In this document: one piece after another, positions 34,675-42,985 of the stretch | Numbering within the stretch: the first letter of the stretch is position 1 | How the letters are laid out: each line of letters starts with the position of its first letter | NCBI GenBank assembly: GCA_934193515.1 | Contig: CAKPVJ010000003.1 | Span: forward strand, 62,001 to 126,000 | DNA length: 64,000 nucleotides | Direction: 5' to 3' | Origin: an uncultured Megasphaera sp. | GTDB taxonomy: Bacteria; Bacillota; Negativicutes; Veillonellales; Megasphaeraceae | Program-made: the position numbers and the translations under genes | The notes under the pieces: generated by a model | What the model was told of the DNA's origin: nothing | The model's input: the letters and a program-made list of their open reading frames with translations, nothing else | The model's database searches: none

Positions 34675-34714
34675 TTGATAAAATCTTTTATAAAAGTATA
34701 TACTATGTATATAC
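34675..34714 (+). promoter_or_regulatory. mazEF promoter with double-palindrome operator
   Basis: TTGATA (34675-34680), an 18-base spacer and TATACT (34699-34704). Over the -10 lie two copies of the palindrome GTATATAC (34696-34703 and 34707-34714) separated by TAT. AbrB-type antitoxins bind such palindromes, so this is a likely MazE or MazEF operator. AAGGAGA at 34717 is the ribosome site. Confidence 0.65.
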
Positions 34715-34732
34715 GTAAGGAGAAACGGCACC

Positions 34733-34981
34733 ATGGAAACAACAATTAAAATTCAAAAGTGGGGAAACTCACATGGGATACGGCTTCCTAAAGTCGTATT
34801 GGATGCGGTGCAATGGAAAGAAAATGATACGATAGAAATTATTGAACAAAATGGAAGCCTGCTTCTCAAACCGATTGCACCTAAGCGAAAATCTATTGAT
34901 GAATTGTTTGCTGGGTATCAGGGAGCGTATAAAGCAAAAGAAATAGACTGGGGAGAAAAAGCGGGTAGCGAAATATGGTAA
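34733..34981 (+). CDS. mazE: MazE-family antitoxin
   Basis: 82 residues. IKIQKWGNSHGIRLPKVVLDAV is the AbrB/SpoVT swapped-hairpin DNA-binding start typical of MazE; the acidic, flexible C-terminus (IDWGEKAGSEIW) would wrap the toxin. It neutralises MazF and represses its own promoter. The gene overlaps mazF by seven bases. Surrounding DNA is more AT-rich than the neighbouring operons, which fits a mobile toxin-antitoxin pair. Confidence 0.9.
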   Translation: METTIKIQKWGNSHGIRLPKVVLDAVQWKENDTIEIIEQNGSLLLKPIAPKRKSIDELFAGYQGAYKAKEIDWGEKAGSEIW

Positions 34982-35304
34982 AACAAGGCTCTATTATCAA
35001 AATAAACTTTAATCCCCAATCAGGACATGAACAGGCAGGGTACCGTTCTGCTGTAGTGATTAGCAACAACACGTTTAATGAAAAAGCCAGGCTAGCGATT
35101 GTTTGTCCTATAACGAATACAAAAAATAATTTTCCATTGCATATTCCTTTAGATAACAGAACGATAACAACCGGATGCATCTTATGTGAACATATACGGG
35201 CATTGGACGTTGAATCCAGAGGATACCGCGTAGTGGAGCAGTTGCCGGAAGACCTTTTACAACAAACATTAAACATAGCATTTGCAGAGATTGATACCCC
35301 GTAA
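34975..35304 (+). CDS. mazF: MazF-family mRNA endonuclease toxin
   Basis: 109 residues. The PemK/MazF fold is marked by VKQGSIIKINFNPQSGHEQAGYRSAVVIS (conserved Arg in GYR), then LAIVCPITNTKNNFPLHIPL with the conserved Thr, and CILCEHIRALDVESRGYRVV. The family cleaves mRNA at short sequences to slow growth. No residue of the core looks missing, so it is likely active. A terminator follows at once. Confidence 0.92.
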   Translation: MVKQGSIIKINFNPQSGHEQAGYRSAVVISNNTFNEKARLAIVCPITNTKNNFPLHIPLDNRTITTGCILCEHIRALDVESRGYRVVEQLPEDLLQQTLNIAFAEIDTP

Positions 35305-35308
35305 AACG

Positions 35309-35343
35309 AGAAGAAGCATGATTTTGTCGTGCTTCTTCTTTTT
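35309..35343 (+). terminator. Terminator of mazEF
   Basis: AGAAGAAGCATGA (35309-35321) pairs with TCGTGCTTCTTCT (35327-35339) over 13 bp with one G-U pair, followed by Ts. Confidence 0.85.
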
Positions 35344-35643
35344 AGTTGGGAGAGAAACGGCATTTCACGGCCCCTACTACTTGATGGTAAGTCCGTTGTA
35401 AAATGTTGGAGTGCATTTCAAATCATTTCCTAAGGATGGACGAAAGTGAAGGTTTCTTATATTTTTATTATGGAGCCTTTAAAATAAAAAAATTCCAGCG
35501 ACATTCATAGATTTATTAGTCAAACGTATCAAAAAGAGCAGCAAGCAGAATTGATTGCAGGCATGAAAATCGTTATACTAAGGAAGAACGTATAGAAACA
35601 TAATAAACATAATATACGTTTATACGTGAGGAGGATATATAAA
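35344..35643. other. AT-rich gap with a possible decayed gene end
   Basis: No intact gene. From about 35505 one frame reads IHRFISQTYQKEQQAELIAGMK; a one-base shift then continues RYTKEERIET before a stop near 35603. It may be the tail of a degraded gene, but there is no start or ribosome site. The flavodoxin ribosome site GAGGAGG lies at 35627. Confidence 0.3.
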
Positions 35644-36159
35644 ATGGCAGTATTGACAGTATTTTATTCTCGAGCAGATGAAAATTATTTTAATGGGGCA
35701 CACAAGTATATTCGCGTAGGCAACACGGAACGGGTTGCGCAGATGGTGGCAGAGATTACAGGTTCGGTATTGTTTAAGATAGAACAAGTCCAGCCGTATG
35801 CGGCATCGTATGATGCCTGTGTTGCCCAGGCCCGCCAGGATTTGCAGAATCAGGCACGGCCAGCATTGAAAGCACTGCCCCAGAATTGGGAACAGTATGA
35901 TGAAATTTATCTTGGCTATCCGAACTACTGCGGCACGATGCCCATGGCCGTATATACGTTTTTGGAAGCACTCGACTTTTCCGGCAAAGTCATTCATCCG
36001 TTTTGCACGCATGAAGGCGGCGGCTTGTCGCATACCGAAAAGGATATTCAAAAGGCAGCGCCGGGAGCACGGGTAACGAACGGGTTGGCTGTGCATGGCA
36101 GTGCCGCAGCCGACGCCAAAGAAGCCGTCAGCGCGTGGATTGCATCTTGTAAGGCATAA
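35644..36159 (+). CDS. Flavodoxin-like protein
   Basis: 171 residues from the ATG at 35644; GTGAGGAGG precedes it. The N-terminal VLTVFYSRADENYF and VGNTERVAQMVAEIT give the phosphate-binding loop, although the loop is longer than in classical flavodoxins (Flavodoxin_4-like). YDEIYLGYPNYCGTMPMAVYTFLEALDFSGK and PFCTHEGGGLSHTEKDI are the other FMN-contact regions. It probably transfers electrons or reduces quinones; the partner is unknown. It ends at a terminator shared with the convergent hydrolase gene. Confidence 0.88.
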   Translation: MAVLTVFYSRADENYFNGAHKYIRVGNTERVAQMVAEITGSVLFKIEQVQPYAASYDACVAQARQDLQNQARPALKALPQNWEQYDEIYLGYPNYCGTMPMAVYTFLEALDFSGKVIHPFCTHEGGGLSHTEKDIQKAAPGARVTNGLAVHGSAAADAKEAVSAWIASCKA

Positions 36160-36182
36160 TTGGCATCGATATATACAAAAAT

Positions 36183-36220
36183 AAAGTCCTCGAATAGGTG
36201 TGTCTGTTCGAGGACTTTTT
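36183..36220. terminator. Bidirectional terminator between flavodoxin and nitrilase-family genes
   Basis: Perfect 12-bp arms AAAGTCCTCGAA (36183-36194) and TTCGAGGACTTT (36207-36218). T-runs follow on both strands, so it serves both convergent genes. Confidence 0.88.
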
Positions 36221-36234
36221 CTATAGAAACTAGA

Positions 36235-37026
36235 TTACAAATACCATTCCGGACGGCGGGTGGACAGATACGGTACTTGTTTTCGCAGCGCGGCGGCATC
36301 TGGCAGATGTATATCACAGCATACGAGTTGTTCTTGATCGTCTGCTTTGACGAGGACGTCGCCTTTGGGGGAGACGACGAGGGATTCGCCGGCAAATTCC
36401 ATTGCCCCTTCCGTTCCTACACGATTGCACATGGCAATGAAGACTTGGTTTTGCATGGCCTGCACGCGGATTTCCCATTCAAATAGTTCCATCGGTTCGG
36501 CTTTGGTATTGGCTGTAGGAATCAGAATTAAATCGGCTCCCTTCAGCGTGCATGTGCGGATGCTTTCCGGCAGATGACGGTCGTAGCAAATGACGATGCC
36601 TACTTTGCCCCAAGGCGTATCAAACACTTTAAAACCATCATCGGATGGCGTGTAGTAGTCTTGTTCATAAAACTGTTTGGCCTGGGCGATATGGACCATT
36701 TTGGCAGAGTCCAGCCATTTCCCTTCCGGCGTCAGCCAAAGCGACGTGTCGTACCGCTTGCCCTGCAGTTCCAAATACAGGTTGGGAGACAGGTAGTAGT
36801 GATGCTGTGCCGCTTTTTGGCACAAAGAGGCAATCACAGGAGCGTCCGGCGTCAGACAGTAGGCGTCGGCGTTTTGCTTTTCATATTGAGGAAAGAACGG
36901 CGATAATTGAATTTCCGGAAAAAACAACAGGTCGCAGTCCCTGGCTTCATCACAAAAACGAAGTGACTTGGCGGCGTTTTTCTCCAGGGCTTTTTCCATA
37001 GACAGTTGAGCTAAGGCAAGTTTCAT
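36235..37026 (-). CDS. Nitrilase-superfamily carbon-nitrogen hydrolase
   Basis: 263 residues on the minus strand from the ATG at 37026, chosen because a GGGGGGG-type ribosome site precedes it and the family starts at MKLALAQLSM; an upstream in-frame ATG is not needed. The catalytic triad is visible: E38 in FFPEIQL, K109 in SAKMVHI and C147 in GIVICYDRHLPES. The family hydrolyses amides or N-carbamoyl compounds in the cytoplasm. The substrate is not clear; omega-amidase or N-carbamoyl-amino-acid/putrescine types are candidates. Confidence 0.88.
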   Translation of the reverse strand: MKLALAQLSMEKALEKNAAKSLRFCDEARDCDLLFFPEIQLSPFFPQYEKQNADAYCLTPDAPVIASLCQKAAQHHYYLSPNLYLELQGKRYDTSLWLTPEGKWLDSAKMVHIAQAKQFYEQDYYTPSDDGFKVFDTPWGKVGIVICYDRHLPESIRTCTLKGADLILIPTANTKAEPMELFEWEIRVQAMQNQVFIAMCNRVGTEGAMEFAGESLVVSPKGDVLVKADDQEQLVCCDIHLPDAAALRKQVPYLSTRRPEWYL

Positions 37027-37101
37027 AAAATCCCCCCCCTTGGCAGTACCGTGTATTCGTTTAAAAATATACGAAAATTTTTTGAAAAAATGAATACTTT
37101 C

Positions 37102-37130
37102 ATTATATTCCATGACAGAGAGATACGCAA
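37102..37130 (-). promoter_or_regulatory. Promoter of the nitrilase-family gene
   Basis: Minus strand: TTGCGT (plus 37125-37130), a 17-base spacer and TATAAT (plus 37102-37107), about 75 bases before the ATG. The 390-base gap 37027-37416 otherwise holds only this and the topA promoter. Confidence 0.72.
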
Positions 37131-37261
37131 TAAATGTAAGTTAAAAGAAGTCACAAAGAAAAATATTCTTGAATTTTAATCGAATATATTTCCTGTATAT
37201 GGAAATGCGGGAAAATACGGATGGATGCCGACATGACAGTCCAGCAGTTTGCACGGCGTCG

Positions 37262-37289
37262 TTTGCTTTGCTGTAAAATATACTATAAT
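37262..37289 (+). promoter_or_regulatory. Candidate topA promoter
   Basis: TATAAT at 37284-37289 with a weak -35 TTTGCT (37262-37267, 16-base spacing). The leader to the topA ATG is about 120 bases with no obvious structure. Confidence 0.5.
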
Positions 37290-37416
37290 ATATAGATGTA
37301 TATAAGAAATACCTTGAAAGGCTTGTCGGAATAGTGTATGATTTTAAAAGGTTTTATTACAATGTGATACGCAGCGCAGGCAGAAACTGCTTGCTGGAAA
37401 GTTAGGATGGAGATAT

Positions 37417-39690
37417 ATGCTGGAATTTCCAATTAAACGAACGATTATTATTGATGATACGAAAAAGAAAAAACGAGGCCGTAAGAAAAAAGCAGACGGC
37501 GAAAAAATGATCATCAATGGAACGGTAAATCTACCGGAAAAGAAACCGTTGAAGAAATTAGATCCGCTGCCAAAGAATGCCAAAAATCTGGTCATTGTGG
37601 AATCACCGGCCAAAGCGAAGACGATTGAACGCTTTTTGGGAAGCGAGTATAAAGTCATGGCCAGCCGCGGCCATTTGCGGGATTTACCGCGCAACCAGTT
37701 TGGCGTGAATATAGAAGATGGCTTTACGCCGTCGTATACGAACATGTGGGACAAACGCAAACTCATTGAAGAGCTGCAAAATGAATATGTCCGCTCTAAA
37801 AAAGTATATCTGGCAACGGACCCGGACCGCGAAGGGGAAGCGATTTCCTGGCATTTGGCGCATTTGCTGGAAATGGATCCCAAAGATACGTGCCGTGTCA
37901 TGTTTCATGAAATTACAGAAAAAGCCGTACATGCCGGTATGCAGGACCCGGAACCGATTGATTTGCAGAAAGTGGATGCCCAGCAGGCACGCCGTGTTCT
38001 CGACCGTATTGTTGGGTACAAACTGAGCCCGCTCCTTTGGAAAAAAGTCTGCAAGGGTCTCAGTGCCGGCCGTGTGCAGTCTGTAGCCGTGCGGCTGATT
38101 TGTGAACGGGAAGAAGAAATCAAGGCGTTTGTGCCGGAAGAATATTGGACGGTCAGCGGAACGTATAAAACCGAAGACGGCCAAGTGCTGACGACAGAAC
38201 TGGTCAAAATCCATGGAGAAAAAGCTGCCATTGGCGACGGCGACACAGCTGCCCGGATTGCTGCGGACCTGCAGTGGGAAGCCAACGGCCAGGACGGCCA
38301 TGCGCCGGACCGGATTACCAAGGTCGAAAAACGCAAGCGTAAACGGCAGCCGCAGCCGCCTTTTACGACTTCGACGATGCAGCAGGAATGCGTCAGCAAA
38401 TTGAATTTTGGCGCCAAAAAGACGATGATGCTGGCACAGCAGCTCTATGAAGGCCTGGATATCGGGGATCGTGGCCATGTCGGCTTGATTACCTATATGC
38501 GTACGGACTCGACGCGTATCAATGATGATATGATACAGGCTGCCAGAGAATTTGTGACAGCCAACTATGGAGAAGAATATATTCCGCCGAAGCCCAGAGT
38601 GTATAAGACGAAACAATCCAGCCAGGATGCGCATGAAGCCATTCGTCCGACTTCGCTGGAATTGATGCCGTCTGTCGTAGCGCCGTACTTGTCGCGCGAC
38701 CAGCTGCGGCTGTATACGCTGGTATGGAATCGTTTCCTGGCCAGCCAGATGGAAGCTGTCGAAACGGAACACATGGCGATTACGATTGCCTGTGACCCGT
38801 ATGAACTGCGTGCAGCCGGATATAAAGTACTTTTCAAGGGCTTTACGGAGTTGTACGAAGATACGAAAAAGGACAAAACGCTCAGCGAACTGCCTCATAT
38901 AGAAGAAGGGACGCTGGTGCATAATCAGACCGTAGAACCGATTCAGCATTTTACACAACCGCCGGCCCGTTATACCGAAGCCAGCCTCATTAAGACGCTG
39001 GAAGAAAAGGGCATTGGCCGCCCGAGTACGTATGCGCCGATTATGGATACGATTCAAAACCGCAATTACGTAGAAAAGAAAGATAAACAATTTGTGCCGA
39101 CGGAATTGGGCGTTGTCATTGTGGATTTGCTGAAGAAATTCTTTGAACGCATTATCAATGTCGGCTTTACGGCACACATGGAAGAAGAACTGGATGCGAT
39201 TGAACAGGGCAAAGATACGTATACTCATGTCCTCCAGGAATTTTATGATGTCTTCAAGCCGGAAATGGACGTAGCAGAAGCACAAATGGAAAAAGTCACC
39301 GTAGCCGGCCAGGATTCCGGCCAGGTATGCGAACTTTGCGGGGCTCCCATGGTGTATAAGTTTGGCCGTTTTGGCAAATTTTTGGCATGCTCCAACTTCC
39401 CGGAATGCCGCAACACCAAAGCGATTGTAGAAGATTTGGGAATTACCTGCCCCAAATGCGGCAAAGGAACGCTGATTAAAAGAAAATCCAAACGGGGCCG
39501 TGTATTTTACGGCTGCAGTGAATATCCGGCATGCGATTTTGTCTTGTGGAATCAGCCGGTAGATAAAAAATGCCCGGTATGCGGCAGCATTATGATTGTT
39601 AAACATTATAAAAAAGGACCGGATAAAATCTTCTGCAGCAACGCAGAATGTGAAAACCATAAAAAGGGAGAAGTAGTGAATGAAGAATAG
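37417..39690 (+). CDS. topA: DNA topoisomerase I with basic N-terminal extension
   Basis: 757 residues. The toprim domain begins near residue 57 (NLVIVESPAKAKTIERFLG) and carries DPDREGE at about 135; the catalytic Tyr is Y360 in LITYMRTDSTRI. Three C-terminal four-cysteine zinc ribbons follow (CELCG...CSNFPEC, CPKCG...CSEYPAC, CPVCG...CSNAEC). It relaxes negative supercoils. About 55 extra residues precede the toprim domain, including TKKKKRGRKKKADGEK, which looks like a DNA-binding basic patch. A later in-frame ATG at codon 31 is possible. trmFO overlaps the end by 11 bases. Confidence 0.96.
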   Translation: MLEFPIKRTIIIDDTKKKKRGRKKKADGEKMIINGTVNLPEKKPLKKLDPLPKNAKNLVIVESPAKAKTIERFLGSEYKVMASRGHLRDLPRNQFGVNIEDGFTPSYTNMWDKRKLIEELQNEYVRSKKVYLATDPDREGEAISWHLAHLLEMDPKDTCRVMFHEITEKAVHAGMQDPEPIDLQKVDAQQARRVLDRIVGYKLSPLLWKKVCKGLSAGRVQSVAVRLICEREEEIKAFVPEEYWTVSGTYKTEDGQVLTTELVKIHGEKAAIGDGDTAARIAADLQWEANGQDGHAPDRITKVEKRKRKRQPQPPFTTSTMQQECVSKLNFGAKKTMMLAQQLYEGLDIGDRGHVGLITYMRTDSTRINDDMIQAAREFVTANYGEEYIPPKPRVYKTKQSSQDAHEAIRPTSLELMPSVVAPYLSRDQLRLYTLVWNRFLASQMEAVETEHMAITIACDPYELRAAGYKVLFKGFTELYEDTKKDKTLSELPHIEEGTLVHNQTVEPIQHFTQPPARYTEASLIKTLEEKGIGRPSTYAPIMDTIQNRNYVEKKDKQFVPTELGVVIVDLLKKFFERIINVGFTAHMEEELDAIEQGKDTYTHVLQEFYDVFKPEMDVAEAQMEKVTVAGQDSGQVCELCGAPMVYKFGRFGKFLACSNFPECRNTKAIVEDLGITCPKCGKGTLIKRKSKRGRVFYGCSEYPACDFVLWNQPVDKKCPVCGSIMIVKHYKKGPDKIFCSNAECENHKKGEVVNEE

Positions 39691-40993
39691 TGTACTTGTC
39701 ATCGGTGCCGGGCTGGCTGGCTCGGAAGCAGCTTATCAGCTTGTCAAGCGGGGAATTCCCGTAGAGCTTGCAGAAATGCGCCCTGTGAAGTCGTCACCGG
39801 CGCACCATACGGATTTGTTTGCCGAATTGGTATGCAGCAACTCGCTGCGGGCGGCGAATGTAGAAAACGCAGTAGGCCTTTTGAAAGAAGAAATGCGCCG
39901 TTTGGGCTCGCTGATTATGGAAGCGGCTGATACGCATCGGGTACCGGCCGGCGGCGCGCTGGCCGTAGACCGCGTCCCGTTCAGCCAGTACATTACGGAC
40001 GCCCTGCGCCAGCATCCGTTGGTCACTATCCGGCATGAAGAAATCACGACGCTGCCGGATGACCAAATCTGCATTATTGCGACAGGCCCGCTGACCAGCG
40101 ATGCCTTGGCAGAAACGATCCAAACGATGACAGGCGCGGAGTATTTTCATTTTCATGATGCGGCGGCCCCGATTGTCACTATCGAATCACTGGATATGAC
40201 GAAAGTATATCGGGCTGCCCGCTATGGAAAAGGCGGTGCCGATTATCTCAACTGCCCCTTTACAAAAGACGAATACGAAGCCTTTTGGCAGGTGCTGACG
40301 ACGGCAGAATGCGCGCAGCTGCATGAGTTTGAAAAAAACGACAACGTATTTGAAGGCTGCATGCCGATTGAAATCATGGCGTCCCGCGGTATCGATACGA
40401 TGCGCTTTGGCCCGATGAAGCCTGTAGGCTTAGAACTTCCCGGTACGGGAGAACTCCCGTATGCCGTCGTACAGCTTCGCCAGGACAACGGCAGCGCGAC
40501 GCTCTATAATATCGTCGGGTTTCAGACGCATTTGAAATTCGGCGAACAAAAACGGGTCTTTTCGATGATTCCGGGGCTGGAACATGCCGAATTTGTACGG
40601 TATGGCGTGATGCACCGCAATTCATACATCAATTCCCCGATTTTACTGGAACCGACACTGCAGTACCGGCGCAACCGTAACGTATTTTTTGCCGGCCAGC
40701 TGACTGGTGTCGAAGGGTATTTGGAATCGGCGGCCATGGGGTTGCTGGCAGGCCTCAATGCGGCGCGCATGCTGCAGGGACAGGAATGCCTGACCTTTTC
40801 CAAGCGGACTGCCATGGGCGGCCTGAGCCAGTATATTTCCAGCGGCCCCAACGATAATTTCCAGCCCATGAATATCAACTTTGGCATTATGGAACCCTTG
40901 GGAATCAAAAAACGCATGAAAAAGAAAGAAAAAAATGCCTTATTGGCAAAACGTGCGTTGGAAGAAATTGACGAAATGAAGGAGAAGATATAG
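39680..40993 (+). CDS. trmFO: Methylenetetrahydrofolate-tRNA-(uracil-54-C5)-methyltransferase
   Basis: 437 residues. The N-terminal FAD fold is VLVIGAGLAGSEAAYQLVKRG, followed by the TrmFO blocks LAEMRP, FAELVCSNSLR, and PAGGALAVDR. ALAVDRVPFSQYIT and QLTGVEGYLESAAMGLLAG are typical of the family. It makes ribothymidine-54 in tRNA using folate and FADH2 rather than S-adenosylmethionine. The topA-trmFO-hslVU order is conserved in Firmicutes; a xerC homologue often found between trmFO and hslV is absent here. Confidence 0.96.
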   Translation: MKNSVLVIGAGLAGSEAAYQLVKRGIPVELAEMRPVKSSPAHHTDLFAELVCSNSLRAANVENAVGLLKEEMRRLGSLIMEAADTHRVPAGGALAVDRVPFSQYITDALRQHPLVTIRHEEITTLPDDQICIIATGPLTSDALAETIQTMTGAEYFHFHDAAAPIVTIESLDMTKVYRAARYGKGGADYLNCPFTKDEYEAFWQVLTTAECAQLHEFEKNDNVFEGCMPIEIMASRGIDTMRFGPMKPVGLELPGTGELPYAVVQLRQDNGSATLYNIVGFQTHLKFGEQKRVFSMIPGLEHAEFVRYGVMHRNSYINSPILLEPTLQYRRNRNVFFAGQLTGVEGYLESAAMGLLAGLNAARMLQGQECLTFSKRTAMGGLSQYISSGPNDNFQPMNINFGIMEPLGIKKRMKKKEKNALLAKRALEEIDEMKEKI

Positions 40994-40994
40994 T

Positions 40995-41546
40995 ATGTCT
41001 GAATTAATGTCTACAGAATTTCATGCAACGACCATTGTTGCAGTACAAAAAGACGGCAAAACCGCCATTGCCGGTGACGGACAGGTCACGATGGGAAACG
41101 CGGTCATTATGAAAGCAACCGCGCAAAAAGTCCGCCGCCTGTATCACGGCAAAATCATCAGCGGTTTTGCCGGCTCTGTAGCAGACGCGTTTACCTTGTT
41201 TGACCATTTTGAAGAAAAACTCAACGAATATAACGGCAATCTCGTCCGCAGTGCTGTTGAATTGGCGAAAGATTGGCGTTCCGATAAAATCCTGCACAAA
41301 CTCGAAGCTTTGCTGCTGGTAGCTGACAGTCAGCGTATTTTGCTGATTTCCGGCAACGGCGAAGTCATTGAACCGGACGACGGCATTTCTGCCATTGGTT
41401 CCGGCGGCAACTATGCGCTGGCTTCCGGCCGGGCTCTGCTGCAGAATACGGATTTGTCCGCCCGTGAAATTGCTGAAAAATCGCTGCATATCGCGGCCGA
41501 TATTTGTGTATATACTAACCACAATGTCATCGTAGAAGAAATCTAA
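40995..41546 (+). CDS. hslV: ATP-dependent protease peptidase subunit HslV (ClpQ)
   Basis: 183 residues. A short leader (MSELMSTEFHA) precedes the catalytic T12 of TTIVAVQKDGKTAIAGDGQV; self-cleavage exposes the Thr. GNAVIMKATAQKVRRLY and GSGGNYALASGRAL are family blocks. Two stacked rings form the proteolytic chamber fed by HslU. The ATG at 40995 is one base after the trmFO stop, with AAGGAG in the trmFO end. Confidence 0.96.
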   Translation: MSELMSTEFHATTIVAVQKDGKTAIAGDGQVTMGNAVIMKATAQKVRRLYHGKIISGFAGSVADAFTLFDHFEEKLNEYNGNLVRSAVELAKDWRSDKILHKLEALLLVADSQRILLISGNGEVIEPDDGISAIGSGGNYALASGRALLQNTDLSAREIAEKSLHIAADICVYTNHNVIVEEI

Positions 41547-41566
41547 GAGGAAACTGAGGAGAAGAA

Positions 41567-42976
41567 ATGAACGAAGCAGAATTAACACCGAAACAGATTG
41601 TAGCTGAATTGAATAAATATATTGTAGGACAAACAGAAGCGAAAAAATCCGTGGCTATTGCCCTGCGCAACCGTTGGAGACGCAAGCATTTGAGTGAAGA
41701 TATGCAGGATGAAATCATTCCTAAAAATATTTTGCTCATCGGCCCTACGGGCGTAGGCAAAACCGAAATTGCCCGCCGCCTGGCTAAGCTGGTCGGTGCG
41801 CCTTTTATCAAAGTAGAAGCGACAAAATACACGGAAGTCGGCTATGTCGGCCGTGACGTAGAACAGATTATCCGCGACTTGGTAGCCAATGCCATCCGCA
41901 TGGTGCAGGAACAGGAAAGCCAGCGGTTTGAAACCAAAGCGGAAGAAGAAGCCAACAAACGAATTTTGCAAGTATTCTGGCCGAAAAAGACTATAAAAGA
42001 AAAAGTAGTCAATCCGATGGAAGCTTTTTTCTCCAGCGATGATGATGACGATGAAGAAAAACAGCAGGAACAGCCGACACAGCTCGAAGAAGGCAAATCC
42101 GACCGCCGGCAGAAGATGTTTGAAGATATTTGCGCCCACAAAATGGATGAACGGGAAATCGAAGTAGAAGTCAAAGAACAGGAACGAGCTATTCAAGGTA
42201 TCCTGACAGGCAACTCTACCGAAGAATTGACCAATAACTTCCAGGAAATGCTGGGCAGCATTATGCCGAAAAAGAAAAAGAAAAAGAAGATGACTGTCGC
42301 TAAAGCACGGGAAATTTTTAAAGAAGAAGAATTGGAAAAATGTCTGGATATGGATGTCATCGTCGATAAAGCCATTGAAGCGACCGAACAGGCCGGCATT
42401 GTATTTATTGATGAATTTGACAAGATTGCCGAAAAAGGCCGCGGCGGCGGCCCGGATGTATCCCGTGAAGGCGTACAGCGGGATATTCTGCCGATTGTCG
42501 AAGGTGCGACGGTCAATACCAAATACGGCCCGGTCAAAACAGATCACATTCTCTTTATCGCAGCTGGCGCGTTCCATGTATCCAAGCCCAGCGACCTGAT
42601 TCCGGAACTGCAGGGCCGCTTCCCTATCCGCGTCGAACTGCAATCGCTGACCGTAGAAGATTTCCGCAAGATTTTGACGGAACCGAATCAGTCTTTGGTC
42701 AAACAATATACCTCTTTGCTGGCAACGGACGGCGTAACGCTCCATTTTACAGATGACGGCATCGACGCGATTGCTGAATACGCCCACCGCGTCAATTTGG
42801 AAACAGAAAATATTGGTGCCCGCCGTCTGCATACGATTCTGGAAAAGATATTGGAAGATGTAGCCTATGAAGCACCGGATATCGCAGATACGCAGATTGA
42901 TGTCAACAAAGACTTTGTCTTCAGCAAGTTGGATGATGTTGTTCAGAATGTGGATTTGAGCCACTACATTTTATAA
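41567..42976 (+). CDS. hslU: ATP-dependent protease ATPase subunit HslU (ClpY)
   Basis: 469 residues. TPKQIVAELNKYIVGQTEAK is the family start. Walker A GPTGVGKTEIARRLAKL is near residue 60, with the pore loop GYVGRDV. The I-domain (about 110-240) is highly charged here, with an Asp/Glu run and a seven-Lys run. Walker B is AGIVFIDEFDKI, and the C-terminal domain ends in SHYIL, whose exposed tail activates HslV. It unfolds substrates for HslV. The gene follows hslV by 20 bases. Confidence 0.97.
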   Translation: MNEAELTPKQIVAELNKYIVGQTEAKKSVAIALRNRWRRKHLSEDMQDEIIPKNILLIGPTGVGKTEIARRLAKLVGAPFIKVEATKYTEVGYVGRDVEQIIRDLVANAIRMVQEQESQRFETKAEEEANKRILQVFWPKKTIKEKVVNPMEAFFSSDDDDDEEKQQEQPTQLEEGKSDRRQKMFEDICAHKMDEREIEVEVKEQERAIQGILTGNSTEELTNNFQEMLGSIMPKKKKKKKMTVAKAREIFKEEELEKCLDMDVIVDKAIEATEQAGIVFIDEFDKIAEKGRGGGPDVSREGVQRDILPIVEGATVNTKYGPVKTDHILFIAAGAFHVSKPSDLIPELQGRFPIRVELQSLTVEDFRKILTEPNQSLVKQYTSLLATDGVTLHFTDDGIDAIAEYAHRVNLETENIGARRLHTILEKILEDVAYEAPDIADTQIDVNKDFVFSKLDDVVQNVDLSHYIL

Positions 42977-42985
42977 GGGAGATAT

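Noticed and set aside
34528..34749. 73-codon open frame between the RND gene and mazE
   Set aside because: It runs through the terminator at 34577-34624 and the mazEF promoter, with no ribosome site.
34733..35304. mazEF as part of a larger mobile island
   Set aside because: No integrase, transposase or att-like direct repeats were seen on either side; only the AT-rich composition hints at transfer.
37684..39702. Very long open frame opposite topA (672 codons, minus strand)
   Set aside because: Entirely antisense to topA; the translation is low-quality, rich in Phe/Arg/His, with no recognisable domain or start signal.
41582..42964. Long open frame opposite hslU (460 codons, minus strand)
   Set aside because: Shadow of hslU; the Phe-rich translation reflects the Lys/Glu codons of the sense gene.
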